Below are positions 47,190-58,732 of a stretch of DNA of 64,000 nt, in pieces. The notes under the pieces were generated by a model. The model made no database searches, was not told the DNA's origin, and was given only the letters and a program-made list of their open reading frames with translations. This DNA comes from Neonectria sp. B-13 (lineage: Eukaryota; Ascomycota; Sordariomycetes; Hypocreales; Nectriaceae): contig NOKP01000068.1 in the NCBI GenBank assembly GCA_002682825.1, positions 23,905-87,904 of the forward strand, in the 5' to 3' direction. Position numbers and translations under genes: made by a program. Each line of letters opens with the position of its first letter. Position 1 is the stretch's first letter.

Positions 47190-47320
47190 TGAATTCACCA
47201 TTTACTATTGCAAGCAGTAAGCATTAAGGTATTAAAGTCTTATTCCTTAGATAGCACATGAGGTATTGAAACCTTTAGTAAATTGATAACACTAGTATCC
47301 CATCTTTCCCATCCAAGAGC

Positions 47321-48830
47321 CTATACCTTCCTTGCCTGGTGTCGTGCTCGTACAGCACGTGCTACATCAGGCGCTGATGAAGCAACAGATTCAGCTCTCT
47401 TAGGGGCAATTGGCACAGCTTTCCCCCCCGTGAGATCAATTGCCTGTAGCTCATCCATCTCATCAGAAGACGTCGTTTGAGCACTAGTTGATGGAGTCGA
47501 TATGGAAGTGGTGCTCGAGATTGGAACGACACCTAGGGCGGTGTTCATCCTCCGCGAGGATGCAGCATCGTCGGATGATGGGATTGGGATGCTCGCTGGT
47601 CCTTTCCCGAGACTTTTCGCTGATATTGTTGCCAAAGACTCAGCTAGTGTAGTATCAGTAGGGGCCTTTTGCCTCTTAGAGGGAGTGTCCGCAGTAAAGA
47701 CATCATCATCGTCGTCATCATTATCCTTTTCTGGTGATGCTGGTGGTGGCTGTTTTCTCTTCATGGGAGAGGTGAAGTTGGACCTAGCATTGAAGATTGT
47801 ACGCTTCTCAGCTGCCTTTCGAGAAGGGGTGTTCTGAGGTGTTGCCGGTTGACCAGTATTCGATGTATGGAAAGTCCAGCTGTCTGGGACGACGATGAAG
47901 ACATAGTCCTTATCGAGACGCGGCGGATGTACCATCAGATCATGATGGAGCAGACCAGCTACCTTGCCTGTACAAGTCATTGAAACACCTGGCTGGAAGG
48001 ATGAGTCTCGGCGTTGGACCATCTTCCGGCAAAGGCTCGTCCATGGTTGGGCCTGGATTGGGAAGATGACGAAGACTTGGAAGGGATGATAGCCTCCAAA
48101 GGGCATCTTGCCAGCAGTGCCAGGTGCTAACCAAGTAGAGAGGTTAACAAAGCCACAGCACTTCAATTGATCATCGCCCATGCCAGACAATGTCGTTGTC
48201 TTCAGCAGCGTTGTCCCAGCATCCACGACCGGGCCGACGAAGCTCACGACTGGCTGGATGAGAGGGAATCGATCTAGCGCAGTAAAATTCCGCTGCGCAA
48301 TTCTGGGGAGAGTTAGCTATCTTTCGTGTATATGTCATATGCAGGTGAATGGGTACATACGGCTGATATCCAAAGTCACGTACAACAAGGGCAGGAATCG
48401 TGTAGTCTCGGATCTGGCCCACCTCGCTCTCAAGTCCGTCGACTTCTTCTATTTCCCAGGTTAGGGCATATGGATGGACGCGACCATGCATGAAGAACCA
48501 CATCTCTTCCCACTCAGACGGAATGATCTGTTGATTGTACACTGATAGGTTCAGGCTGAAGAAAATGCCTGGCATATCTTCATCCTGGTGAAGCCGGAGC
48601 AGTGAGTACTCTGGGGCTGTGATCCATGCCGGAGCTGGTAGGAACACCTGGGTGATAGCTTCTGCATTCAGCCCTTTGATATGGTGTTTGTCGATATGTG
48701 TGAATCGTTGGGGGGCCTCAGGTTGCGTAAAAAAGAACATTGTCATATCGCTGCCATGATTCTTCGACTGGAGTTCAAAGGGCCTCTGCGATCGAGTTGC
48801 ATCCTGAGCTGTGTCCTTTGGAGGGGCCAT
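47321..48830 (-). CDS. Helitron companion protein, H3 copy (483 aa, two exons)
   Basis: Exon 1 48830-48361 and exon 2 48302-47321, with a 58-bp intron (GTATGT, branch GCTAAC, CCCCAG). The first exon is 470 nt, exactly as in H1, and the junction follows GYQP in all three copies. Residues 1-157 form the N-terminal region (GLNAEAITQ, LPAPAW). Residues 158-301 form the most conserved core (KCCGFVNL about 204-211, HPFQVFVIFP about 229-238, CTGKVAGLL about 267-275, DYVFIVVPDSWTF about 289-301). Residues 302-483 form a low-complexity tail with basic patches (SPMKRKQ, TPSKRQK), an acidic run of D, and DEMDELQAIDLTG (about 437-449). No signal peptide or membrane segment; basic patches suggest nuclear location. 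Biochemical role unknown; a single-stranded-DNA-binding helper is my inference. Confidence 0.84.
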
Positions 48831-49529
48831 TCTGACTCATGAGGTGTTGAAGAACAGGAAGGGTAGCAGGAAAAGTGATGAGGTTAGCATTGGGGGAGCA
48901 GTCAGGTAGCAATACGTAGGAGTTAGGATGGCAGTTCGGCAGATGTAAGGGCCATCTCAGTCGCCTCTCAGTAGTATTCGAGTTCAACTGCCGAGTGAGC
49001 AATTGCATTATGTGATTGTGGTCACGCAGGCAATGTTAGCAAGCCTCCGGCACATTGTGCCGCCTTTGGTAGTAATACATCTGGTCTGTGATGATTGTGA
49101 TTTGGTGCTACATTATGGGAAGTCACTATATACTGGTGCATATGCAGCATGCCAATGATGCAATGTGATAAATGACTTATCTAGCTAGCCTGAGCGGGTG
49201 ATATTCCGCAGCTGAGAAGCACACTTTACTAAGTGTGTACGCCCTCAATACTGCTATTGGGTGCCTGAGTGAAGTGGTATCACTCTGCATTAAGTGGTTA
49301 TAGTAGCAAAAGCAATTATGTTTCATTAAGCTACTAGAATCACTTAGTGCCTTGTATATATACATAAGTATTGTATACAGTATGAATTAGTAGGATTAAT
49401 TGAGAGAAATATACCCTAAGTAGAGGGAAGTCTAGGAAACAATGGAAGGTAGAGGTAGATGAAAAAAAAGGAGGGGGAGTAAGCATGTGATATTTCTTAA
49501 CACTATTACCAACACTCCTCATACTCATA
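48831..49529. promoter_or_regulatory. H3 divergent intergenic region
   Basis: 699 bp between the two divergent start codons, nearly the same length as in H1 (680 bp). Both genes would be driven from here. No shared box is apparent by eye. Confidence 0.55.
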
Positions 49530-52500
49530 ATGGAGCAGTACAAGAAGTGGAAGAACAAGTCAACTACATCCATACCTCTATTTGAATACGCAAATTCAAG
49601 TCAAGGAGTATTAGAAGCCCTTGGTATTCATAAGTCAAATGAAAATTCTACCTTGTTAAGCCAAACTGGCGAGCCAGCATCGATTATTGCACCAGGTCCA
49701 TCCTTAATCCAAAGAGCTGAGAAGGAACATAGCCTAGCATTTCCTCCTGTTTCTCATCCTCCCACAGCTCAATCTAATACTTCTCTTCAGTAAGTAACTC
49801 ATATTATCATTGCTAATACAATAATACTAATATAGTGAATAGGGAAGTCCTAGCATCAGGATTACAGACTACACTAATCGTACCACCAAGCATTCAACTG
49901 GACCAGCCACCAAGCATTCAACTGGACCAGCCACCAAGCATTCGAAATGTCGTACCACAGCTATCACATCAATCTCGATTTCAGATATCTCCTCAAGCCC
50001 CATATCCAACCCCAAGCTCTTCAACAACCTCAAGACTTCAGCCAGCAAGTCAAGAACAACAACCCAATCTACAGCGACCAGTCTTACGCATCAGTGACTT
50101 ATTTTTCCGATCAGAACAGACTATTCCATCAAAAGTCAAGGCTTCAAGCCATCAAGTTTCCTCTAGGATTGGAGACTCATCCTCAGAGTCAGTCGCAGCG
50201 TCTACGATCATTGCTGCACCATTGAGGCGCATTGAGGCTGCCAAGCGCCCAAGTGTTAACTCACCGCCCACAATAAGAGTCAAACGGGCTCGCACGCAAG
50301 CATCTTTGGCGACAAATCTTGACTCTATCGCCAGTGAGCTTGTGGTCATCATGTCAGGTTTGGATGAAGATTTTCAAGAGAGGGAGCGCCTCTCTTATGG
50401 CTTGGGTTGGTGTAAACCAGTGTCTCGAGAGACACAGGTCTCTGCAGTGCAAGACTTTTACACCGCATTTCATGACAGATCGACATTGCCAATCTACACC
50501 TGTATGATCTGCTATCGTAAGTTTCCACAGAGGGATCTTCAGGATATCAGTTGGCCATCATGGGCCGGTAGTACCATTCCAAAACTCCCATCCTCCTCAT
50601 TTTCTTGTGTCAAATGCTTCTCTCTAGGTCTTCCTATTGCCGGATGTAGTGACTGTTGTGAGCAGCTCGGCAAGGGGTGTCTAGCCCCTGCTGCGCAACT
50701 TCATTGCTTTCTAGGCTGTGAGCATATGTACCCTGCAGAGCTGCAGGAGCTGAGCTTGATGGAAGAGAAGTTAGTTGCACTACACTCATGTTACGGCTGG
50801 CTTGCTAGGTACAACGTCCCAGAACGTGGTAAGGAGAGCCTTCAATACCCACGCCATATCAAAGGCCACATCACAGTATTCCCAAACAACGTCCAAGATG
50901 TGATCACCAATGTCTTACCTCATCCTCTCATCAGAGTCCTCGATGAGGTGCACATTTCTTGGCATGGGCGCGAGAAGCCAGCGCCAAAGGATTTGTCAAA
51001 GCTCATGTCGGTACGGCGGCGCGTGGTCGAAAGGGCGCTTGTGTGGCTGAAGAAGAACAATCCTCATTACGTCGATATCGAGATTGACGATGCTGAGATG
51101 GCTAGCTGGGGTCAGACATCTTATGGCGTCCCTGAGGCCGTCTATGAGCATATGCTTCATGAAGAGCCTTCAGCGTGGGATAAGATCCAAACTGCCCCGA
51201 TCGTTCCGAGGACTGATAGGGGCCTCCCAGACGAGGACCAATTGGATATTAGTGAAGTCATCTCCTCCCTCCAGCAAGGCCAAGCCCAGATCGACACGTC
51301 CAGTCCAGGCCATGGCCAGAGGCTCGCGCCACAAGAAACCGCAGTCCTAGACGCTCCGTTGATTGAGAGTCTTAATGTGGAACAGATGCGAGGTGATGAA
51401 GACATCGAGGATACGATCAATGAGGTGTCTTCATCTGGCATGTTTTCCCTCGACGGGGTCCCAGAGACCAGTGATGCGAGCAAGTTGCAATTCATATTCA
51501 ATGCGACGACGACGAACCAGGGCTCCTCACAACCAGAGTTACAAAGGGCCACTGCATCCCTTGCAGCCGGGGCTGCAGACGTACAACAAGACCCGGCCAC
51601 AGAGCCATACATTCGCGTCAGTCGAGGGGAGCAATTCGCCAACGCTTTCGAACATTCATTCTTCTCCAAGGCATTCCCCACTTTGCTCCCATTTGGTGCC
51701 GGCGGCCCCAAGATAGCAGAAGAGAGGATTTCCAGGTTGCACCATCGTGACGGTCAAAGCAGAGATATCGCACATCGATCTCGATCCGAATCAGCTGGCA
51801 TGTTTGAGGCTGTCGAGAACCTCGTTGCATCGCGCAATATGAGCCTTAGCGCATGGGCAGAGGCCGTCTTACAGAGACATGGTGGACGATTCTCTAGTCA
51901 TCACATCTTCTCATTTCTTATATTCAACATGGAGATCAGGTCAAGGAACCGCAGTGTGAGCATGTTGAGTGTGAAGAAGCAGAGCTTCCCGAAAGTCGAG
52001 CGCCTGCTTGGCTCACTGACGGGAGCAAGGCTGGAGGCCGCCAAGGCCGAGCTCGACGACCATGGAAAGACGGACGATGTAGGAGTTCAGGAACTCCTTC
52101 GAAACCTGTCAATGTATGGGTACCGGCAACCATTGTCTCGCGAAGCGCGATTGAGCATGAGGCGGAAGATAAAGTCCCTGATTATTCGATATGGCATCCC
52201 GGCCATCTGGTTCACCCTGAATCCCAACGATATCACGAATCCTATCAAGCTTCGCCTCTCGGCGTACCGAAGCCGTGATCCTCAGGCAGCAGAGACTTTT
52301 CTGCAAAGCCTTGATGCAGCTTACAAGCGAACTAGATTGTCAATCTCAGATCCATTGAGCTCTGCATTGTTCTTTTATCGGGAGATTTCACTGTTCTTTG
52401 AACATTATGTTAAAGTTGGCAAGGAGTCTATCTTCGGGCGGATAAGTCAATACTTTGGCGCTGTGGAAACGAACCAGCGAGGCGCGCTGCACATCCACGG

Positions 52501-55500
52501 ATTACTATGGCTTCATGGCAACCTGGACTTGCAGACAGTTGTAAGGTCTCTGTCTGAGGCTGCAGGAGAGGCTGAGTCTATGTACCGCGAAAGACTCATT
52601 CAGTATATTGATAGTGTCTTCTGTGAGGTTTGTACTTTTGTGGTCCTAAGTATTAAAGTAAAGGAGCAAGAGATAGACTGACAAGTGTCCTAGGACCTCG
52701 ATGAAGCTGCCTATCGTACGGTCTCAGGAGATAAGACAATTTCTGCCGACATTTCTGCCTTGCTTAACAACATAGAGCAGTTTACAGCTACCTTTGATGA
52801 AGAAGCCAATTTCTGTAGTGGCTGCACGCAAATCCATACACATACCCCAACGTGTGTTAAGTACTCGCTAAGCAACGCGAACGCAAAGGATGGCAACACG
52901 AAGCGGGATCGTTGCCGCTTCAAGGCACCATGGAAGCTCACCGAGCAAACTTCCTTCACTCCAGAGGGGACACTTCAAATTCGCCGTACCCATCCGCTGG
53001 TCAATCGGTGGAATAAGTGCATTGCCATTGGTATGCGACATAACCACGATCTCTCTTTCATTATGACCCAGTCAAAGAGCCTTGCGTTGATATATTACTT
53101 GACGAATTACACTACAAAGGTCGAGGACCCCATCTGGAAGCGTGTTGTTGCTGCCATTGATTTTCTTCCGTCATTGAGTGCTGCTACTGCAGATAGGGAT
53201 GCAGGTGCAACAGTCAGTACCCAAGGCAGCTCCGAGCTACGTAACAAGACCCGCCAATTTCTAATGCGAGTTGCGAATCGCGTCTTCACCGATAGGCCAC
53301 TTTCTCAGGTTGAAGTGGTCGCATATCTATTGGGGCGCCCTATGGAGTTCTCACATACCAACGGATGGTCCTTCTTGAATACGAATCGGCTTTATTGGAG
53401 TATCTTGAAGAGATGGACATATCTACAGGAACTCAGTGGGACAAGGCCAGACGACAATGCTATTGGAGATGCGGTTGTCGTCGAGGAGCATGGTCGGAAG
53501 ATCACAGCCCTTGATGCGTATCCGTACCGTGGTACTGTCTTAAGCGAGCTCTGTCTATATGATTACCTAGCCCTGGTCCAGGTACGACGCAGAGGAAGGA
53601 GGCTGAGCTCTTTCGACAGAGAGATCCCCTTGGCAGCCGAGTGGTCACAGTCAGGTTCATGGACTCAGGTGCTACGGCGTAAGCATGAACATACTACGGT
53701 TTGTCTCGATGGGTATTTAAGTATGGATTTCAAGGAAGAGGATGATAATGAGCAGTATTACCAACGGTAAGTCCTGTCACCGTAAGTGATACGCAATAAC
53801 TCATGTACATTATAGGGCAGCTGTCCAACATCTTGGTCTTTTCGTTCCTTGGGAGCTCTTTACCATGGACTCTGCAGTTGATATCAATACACTGTGGACG
53901 AGCTGGAAGGAGAAGATCCCCACCCGGATTGCATCAATAGCAGATAACATTCAATTGCTCCGCCGATCTGCAGAAGATGCTAAGCGAGATGCTAAGCAGT
54001 GGGCAGCCATATCAGAAGAGAAGGAAAGTACTGGAAGTGGCGACTTTGACGATGGATTCGTTCCAACGGATCATCCCTACCGGTCCGACAACGCGGGAAA
54101 CATCGCCCGCCTCATAGACATATTTCGAAATGCTGCCGGTCTCAACCAGGTCACAGAGGGGTCAGCCGAGCTCACAGGTATGGTCGGCCAGCTTGCTACG
54201 TTCCACGAAGGCTGCGAAGTCATCGGCGAGGTCGTACGGAGTCCTCGGACAATACCTTCCCTATCGACAGATGGGGTGCCAGAACAGCGCCAAATCCGCT
54301 CCATCAAATCACAGCAGCTCAGTGCTTCAAAGGAAGCCGAGCAGCGGATACAGGGCATCCAGGGCCCTGGCACCACGGAGGTCATGGTCAACGATGCTGC
54401 ACGACGGGCCGCCTTACGGGGCGCGCTTGCTGGCTTTGGGGATGTCGGCGTGGATGCCACAGCGGCAGAACTTGAAGACGCGGGGTCGAGGACAATCCAG
54501 CCAGAAGCCGGCATTGAGCTAGGTATATCAACTTCGTTCTTTCAGTTCGGGAAACGGCTGGCTGCACAGTTCACGTTAAACTACCGGCAACGCATCGCAT
54601 TCCTATCGATTTGCCGACATCTCGACAAGGAATACCATTGCCAAACCTCTAATGGGCATGACCCAAAACCCGGCCAACTGCTGGTCTTCCTCGGGGGCGA
54701 GGGTGGAACTGGAAAGTCGCGGGTCATCGAAGCAATTGCGGCACTCTTTGCGGCCAGAGATGCATCCCATCAACTGCTTATCACAGCAACGTCTGGGACG
54801 GCTGCAGCACGGATCAACGGCATCACCATTCATTCCGCATGCCAATTTACGAAGGACATGCTTCACTACTCTCGTGGTACTGGGGACACAGAGTCATCAT
54901 CGCAGGCCACTCGAGCCCGCTTTGTTAGTGGGCCATCGAGGTCAAACTGGAAGGAGAAGTGGATGCTTGTGGTCGATGAGGTCAGCATGTTAGGCGCCAG
55001 TACGCTCTATAAAGTCAACAAACAGCTTGGTCGCTTGCGAGGGACTATCGAAGACTTCGGAGGCATTCCAGTGGTGTTATTTTGCGGAGACTTTCACCAA
55101 TTCCGTCCAGTCCAAGAGCGGCCGATCCTACTATCGAGCAATGACTTCCCTTGGGATCTTGATCGATCCTTCAACGCAGGAAATCGCCGAAAGCATGATC
55201 AAGCACATGCACTGTGGCTAAAGTTCACCACTGTCATTATGCTCAACGAGCAGGTTCGGGCGGCTGGAGATCTCGATCTCCAACGGCTGCTTCATCGGGT
55301 CCGCGCAGGGAGTCAAGATCTGGCCGATGTCCAGCGGCTCAACCAGCAGTGTTTTCAGCGAGGTCGAAGGATCCCTTGGGAAACTGGCATTACAGTCGTA
55401 ACGCCCTTGAACCGCAATCGATGGAACCTGAACATGGAGGCTTCATTAGCGTTCGCCACCCAGCAGAGAGTGCCCGTGCACATTTTCCTTTCCCAGCACA

Positions 55501-56222
55501 AGTGGCTCAACGGAGACCCTACGGAGGCAGAGGCAGTGATGATGATGAGCCAGGGCGATGACAGCAGCATCCCGGTGCCCGCCGTCTTCCTTTACACAAC
55601 TGGGATGCCTATCGTTGTGAACAAGAACACGCACCAAGGGTTGAAGCTTGTCAACGGAGCAAGCTATACAGCTGTCGGTATGATCGTTGACGATGATAAA
55701 AGCCCTGGGCATCAGGTCTCAGAGGATGTCATCGTCCACTTTGGACCTCCTGCTGGCATCCTCTTATCATCCGACTCAACGAGCGCGTTCAGGTTCGTCG
55801 GCATGCCCCCGGGCACGATCCTCTTGACACCGATTAGTACGAAGATCACTAGAGGCAGACGGCCGTGGCAGATCCATGAGGTATCGCGGAGGGGCCTGCC
55901 CTGTGTAGCTGCCTTCGCATGCACCGACTACAAGGTCCAAGGCCGTACGTTGGAACGCGTCGCCCTGGAGCTCCGGGGCACTCGTACGACCGTCATTGAC
56001 GGCGAGAGCGTCCCTAGCCAATGCGACCCGTATAGCCTCTACGTACAACTCTCACGCTGTCGGTCGCTGCAAAACATCATGTTGCTGTCCGAAGCCCGGG
56101 AGAGAGATATCGTCGGTAACTGGATCCCCGAGAACATGGCTGCAGCTGAGGCAAGGTTGGAAAGCCTGAGTGATGCGACAATCAGGCGGGCTGAGGTAGA
56201 TTGGTATGAGGAGGATCAGTGA
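49530..56222 (+). CDS. Helitron RepHel, H3, 2,174 aa, four exons
   Basis: Exons 49530-49789, 49843-52627, 52694-53766 and 53816-56222; introns of 53, 66 and 49 bp with GT-AG ends and fungal branch points (TACTAAT, CTGAC). The total of 6,525 nt is in frame. The first intron must end at GAATAG (49842); the nearer TATAG would bring a stop. The second and third introns sit where H2 has its two. Domains as in H2: Cys-rich block (CMICYRKF, CVKC, CSDC), fungal-Helitron domain, HUH pair H970 and H972, tyrosines Y1150 and Y1154, helicase P-loop GGEGGTGKS (1666-1674), VVDEVSMLG, GDFHQFRPV and YVQLSRCRS. It should be a complete rolling-circle transposase. A tandem repeat of SIQLDQPP occurs early in exon 2. 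Confidence 0.93.
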
Positions 56223-57092
56223 TAGAAAAGCCAGCTAGCTAGGTAGTCAGGCTTATCCTACAGTGCAGAGCGCAATGGCGATAGAACAACATCTCAAGAC
56301 TCTGGCGGCTCTGGCAGCAGCGCCGCCTACGCAGACGCAAGTGATGTCGCTGAGCGGTGCGCATATTGTTGGTGCAGACCGACCCGGGCCGGCCTCTCCT
56401 CCGGTCGTTGGTTGAAGCATCGTAGGCTGCAATAGCCTTATAGATCGTAAGAAGCGACCGGTTTCCAACCCAGTAGTGAAATCACACTCCCGTACCTTCC
56501 TCGTGGTCGAGCGGCTACAGCCTTGGGCAAGTTGTAACCGTTCCCAAAAGGTGAGCACGCCCAGCTCAGGGTTTGTGAGTTCCTTCGACTTCGGTCGACT
56601 GGGGGAAATGTAAATGTTCGCGCTCCCGGGGCTCGATTTGCCGTCTGCAACACTCCGTCTTCGTGCTGGAATCGCCGGCAGGTAAAACGTTGGTTCCGAC
56701 CAAGGGATCTCAGGGACCTGGCCAGCTCGCTGGTGTCTAGAACCTGTTGGTCCCAGTCGGTTGAGCGATAAAGATGAGCTAAAGCAAATCACTACTTTTT
56801 TGCCCGGTTTGGCTTGTTGGTTGCCGACAACGATGTGACCGGAAGTGCATCATCACGATCGTCTCTGTGGAGTCGTGAGATCGTAGCCCCGCAAGCTTGG
56901 ACCGGGACGAAAGGGCGGGGGAAAAATGGGGAAATGTGGTCTGTGCGCCACCGCCGCTGCCGAGGTTGGGGTTCGAATCTGCCGATGGACCTTTTTTTGG
57001 GCCAAAAAAGGCAGAGAATGAATTTTGCGCTTTTCTAATTGGCCAGTACCCTTTCGCCCGTCTTGCGCAATGTTTTTTTCGGGCCATGCGCG
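56223..57092. other. H3 3' non-coding region
   Basis: About 870 bp without a supported gene. A GGTTCGAATC-like word followed by a run of seven T (about 56968-56999) mirrors the arrangement in the H1 3' region. Short frames here lack any family features. Confidence 0.5.
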
Positions 57093-57124
57093 TGCACGTG
57101 AGATTCACGTGAATATCATGTGAC
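57093..57124. repeat. CACGTG palindromes near the H3 right end
   Basis: GTGAGATTCACGTGAATATC carries the word TCACGTGAATATCATGTG found in H2. Another CACGTGAC lies near 57176. Confidence 0.75.
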
Positions 57125-57236
57125 TGAGGATGTCTGAAAGGGGGAATTCCTGAAGCGAATGAAAATGCCGGAACGCACGTGACGCGCGACGAATGAGAGG
57201 CGAGAGCCGATGACCCGCGCGCCCCTGATAGAACCT

Positions 57237-57291
57237 TTCGTTCCTCAAGGCATTCGTTCCTCAAGGCATAGAACCTTTCGTTCCTCAAGGC
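57237..57291. repeat. Three copies of the Helitron right-end motif at the end of the array
   Basis: TTCGTTCCTCAAGGC at 57237-57251, 57253-57267 and 57277-57291. The middle copy lacks the upstream GAACC. Host Fot1-like sequence resumes at about 57292. Confidence 0.92.
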
Positions 57292-57300
57292 AAAGTGGCT

Positions 57301-57348
57301 GGAAAGTGGTCCAGAATGGGGGGTGGTCCAGATGTGGGGTGGTTACCT
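57301..57348. repeat. Right terminal inverted repeat of the split Fot1-like element
   Basis: The exact reverse complement of 24883-24930, followed by TA (57349-57350). It marks the far side of the array. Confidence 0.93.
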
Positions 57349-57350
57349 TA

Positions 57351-58195
57351 TGGCCAGGTCTCCCCGAAGAAAAAGCACACCTCGGTGGTCCGCATCTTCC
57401 GAGGCCGCAGGGGCGGGATTTTGAAGGGAATGCACACTCCCCGAGGGTGAAGACATCCGGATTACAGTTCCAAATCGGGCCTAGAGTATCCTTGGCAGGG
57501 TTTCCCTCCTCCCACGCCATTGTACCTCGACGCGTTTCCCGCTGTCCATCTTTGAAATGAGTACGGATTATCCCCAGACCACTCCAATGCTACTAGCGCG
57601 GGCGCCTGAGTTTGACCTATCGCAGGGCCAAATGCTTGCGACGCGACCAAAACGCGACGAAGCCGCGGCCTGTGCTTAGGCAAAGAGTTACGTACGCATC
57701 TGGTTCTCTGGCAGTGACTTCGTCTTGTCGGCAATTCTAGTATCGGCTGACCATAATGCATTTTCGCACAACTTCGGTAGTTACATGAATGTTATTCCAC
57801 CGCGCCAGCGCTCAGAGATCACCGCAACTCTGTACATCCTAAATCCTCCGTTCGGTTGCAATAGCCAAAAGCTAGCGGCAGAGACTGGCATCGTCATTCA
57901 CCTTACATCGAGCATTTTCTGGACCATGTTGAGGATAATTTTATGATATTTGTAACATACATTGCACAACTTGCCGTGGAGCTTCAGATTCCCGTATGGA
58001 GTGAGGGGGGCGAATAGGCCGATGCCGAGGACATTCTCATTGGTCGCCTGAGACTCAAGACCCACCCTTGCGTCACCCCGCGCAACGGAGGCTGCTGTTC
58101 GTCACTTGTCTCGTTTCTTGATGGAGGAACCGTTTACCCCTTCCATGACCCGTCCGATGAAAAAGGACCTTTGCTTTGTTGCCGAGATATTTTGC
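57351..58195. other. Host-like sequence, no gene supported
   Basis: Balanced composition with short frames only. The part from about 57990 may be upstream remains of the pseudogene at 58196, but I cannot assign a reading frame to it. Confidence 0.45.
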
Positions 58196-58665
58196 AACGG
58201 AGCAATCGGAACAATTGCAGACGCTTCAACCAACGCCTTCAACAACAGCTAGAAGAGGCCCGACGACTCGCCGAGGAAGAACGACAACGCGCTGAGGAAG
58301 CAGAGGAAGCAGAGGAAGCAGAGGAGCAATGAAAGTAAGAACGTCAACGAGCCGACGAAGCAGAGGATCTATCTCGACCTACAACATTGATTGAATACGC
58401 CCGCGCTTGTCATGAACATGTCTACTCCGAGTTCAAAGTCCAGATGGACAAGAGCCTCACATCGAAGGGGTCTATTACGAGTCCGCGGAATAAATTCTGC
58501 CCAACTCGCCTCGAACCCTGGCGAGATTTCTTGAGCTACCTTGCTCTGACAGCAAGTAACTTCTCTTTCGATATCGTCAGTTGCAAGGCCATAGAATCGT
58601 ACCAAGGGCGTCGATGGCCGACTGCAGGGTTTCAAGCACTCATTAATTTATCCGCTCGCAGTTGA
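58196..58665 (+). pseudogene. Fragment of a fungal conserved-domain gene (often found N-terminal to kinase-like proteins)
   Basis: A glutamate/arginine-rich coiled-coil stretch (RLAEEERQRAEEAEEAEEAE) runs into a segment with ACHEH, DKSLTSKGSITSPRNKFCPT and RLEPWRDF motifs. I recognise this block from many Pezizomycotina proteins of unknown function, some fused to kinase-like domains. Two in-frame stops (near 58330 and 58336) separate the two parts. The frame ends at 58665, soon after the conserved block and with no downstream domain. I infer a degenerate fragment. Confidence 0.55.
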
Positions 58666-58732
58666 AGGACTGGGGGTTTTCCTATCACTGGTGTTTCCTC
58701 GGGGGTTTTATTTCTCTCTCTTTTCGTATATG

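Larger units (their letters stand above)
47121..57251 (+). mobile_element. Helitron H3 (about 10.13 kb), RepHel open
   Basis: The left end ACAGGGG directly follows the right end of H2. Hairpin 47131-47168 and GGCCTTGAGGAACGAA (47174-47189) come next. The right end is TTCGTTCCTCAAGGC at 57237-57251, with two further terminal motifs to 57291. Companion and RepHel genes are both open. Confidence 0.87.
24883..57348 (-). mobile_element. Fot1-like transposon split by a 30.6-kb Helitron array
   Basis: The left terminal repeat (24883-24930) and right terminal repeat (57301-57348) are perfect 48-bp inverted copies starting AGGTAACCACCCCACATCTG, each flanked by TA (24881-24882 and 57349-57350). The transposase gene (26587-24989) lies near the left end. 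Everything from about 26691 to 57291 is the tandem Helitron array. Removing it leaves about 1.86 kb, a normal Fot1 length, so the insertion sits in the transposon's 5' leader, in an A-rich site (taaaataaaaa / aaagtgg). A single integrated element is strongly supported. Confidence 0.9.
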
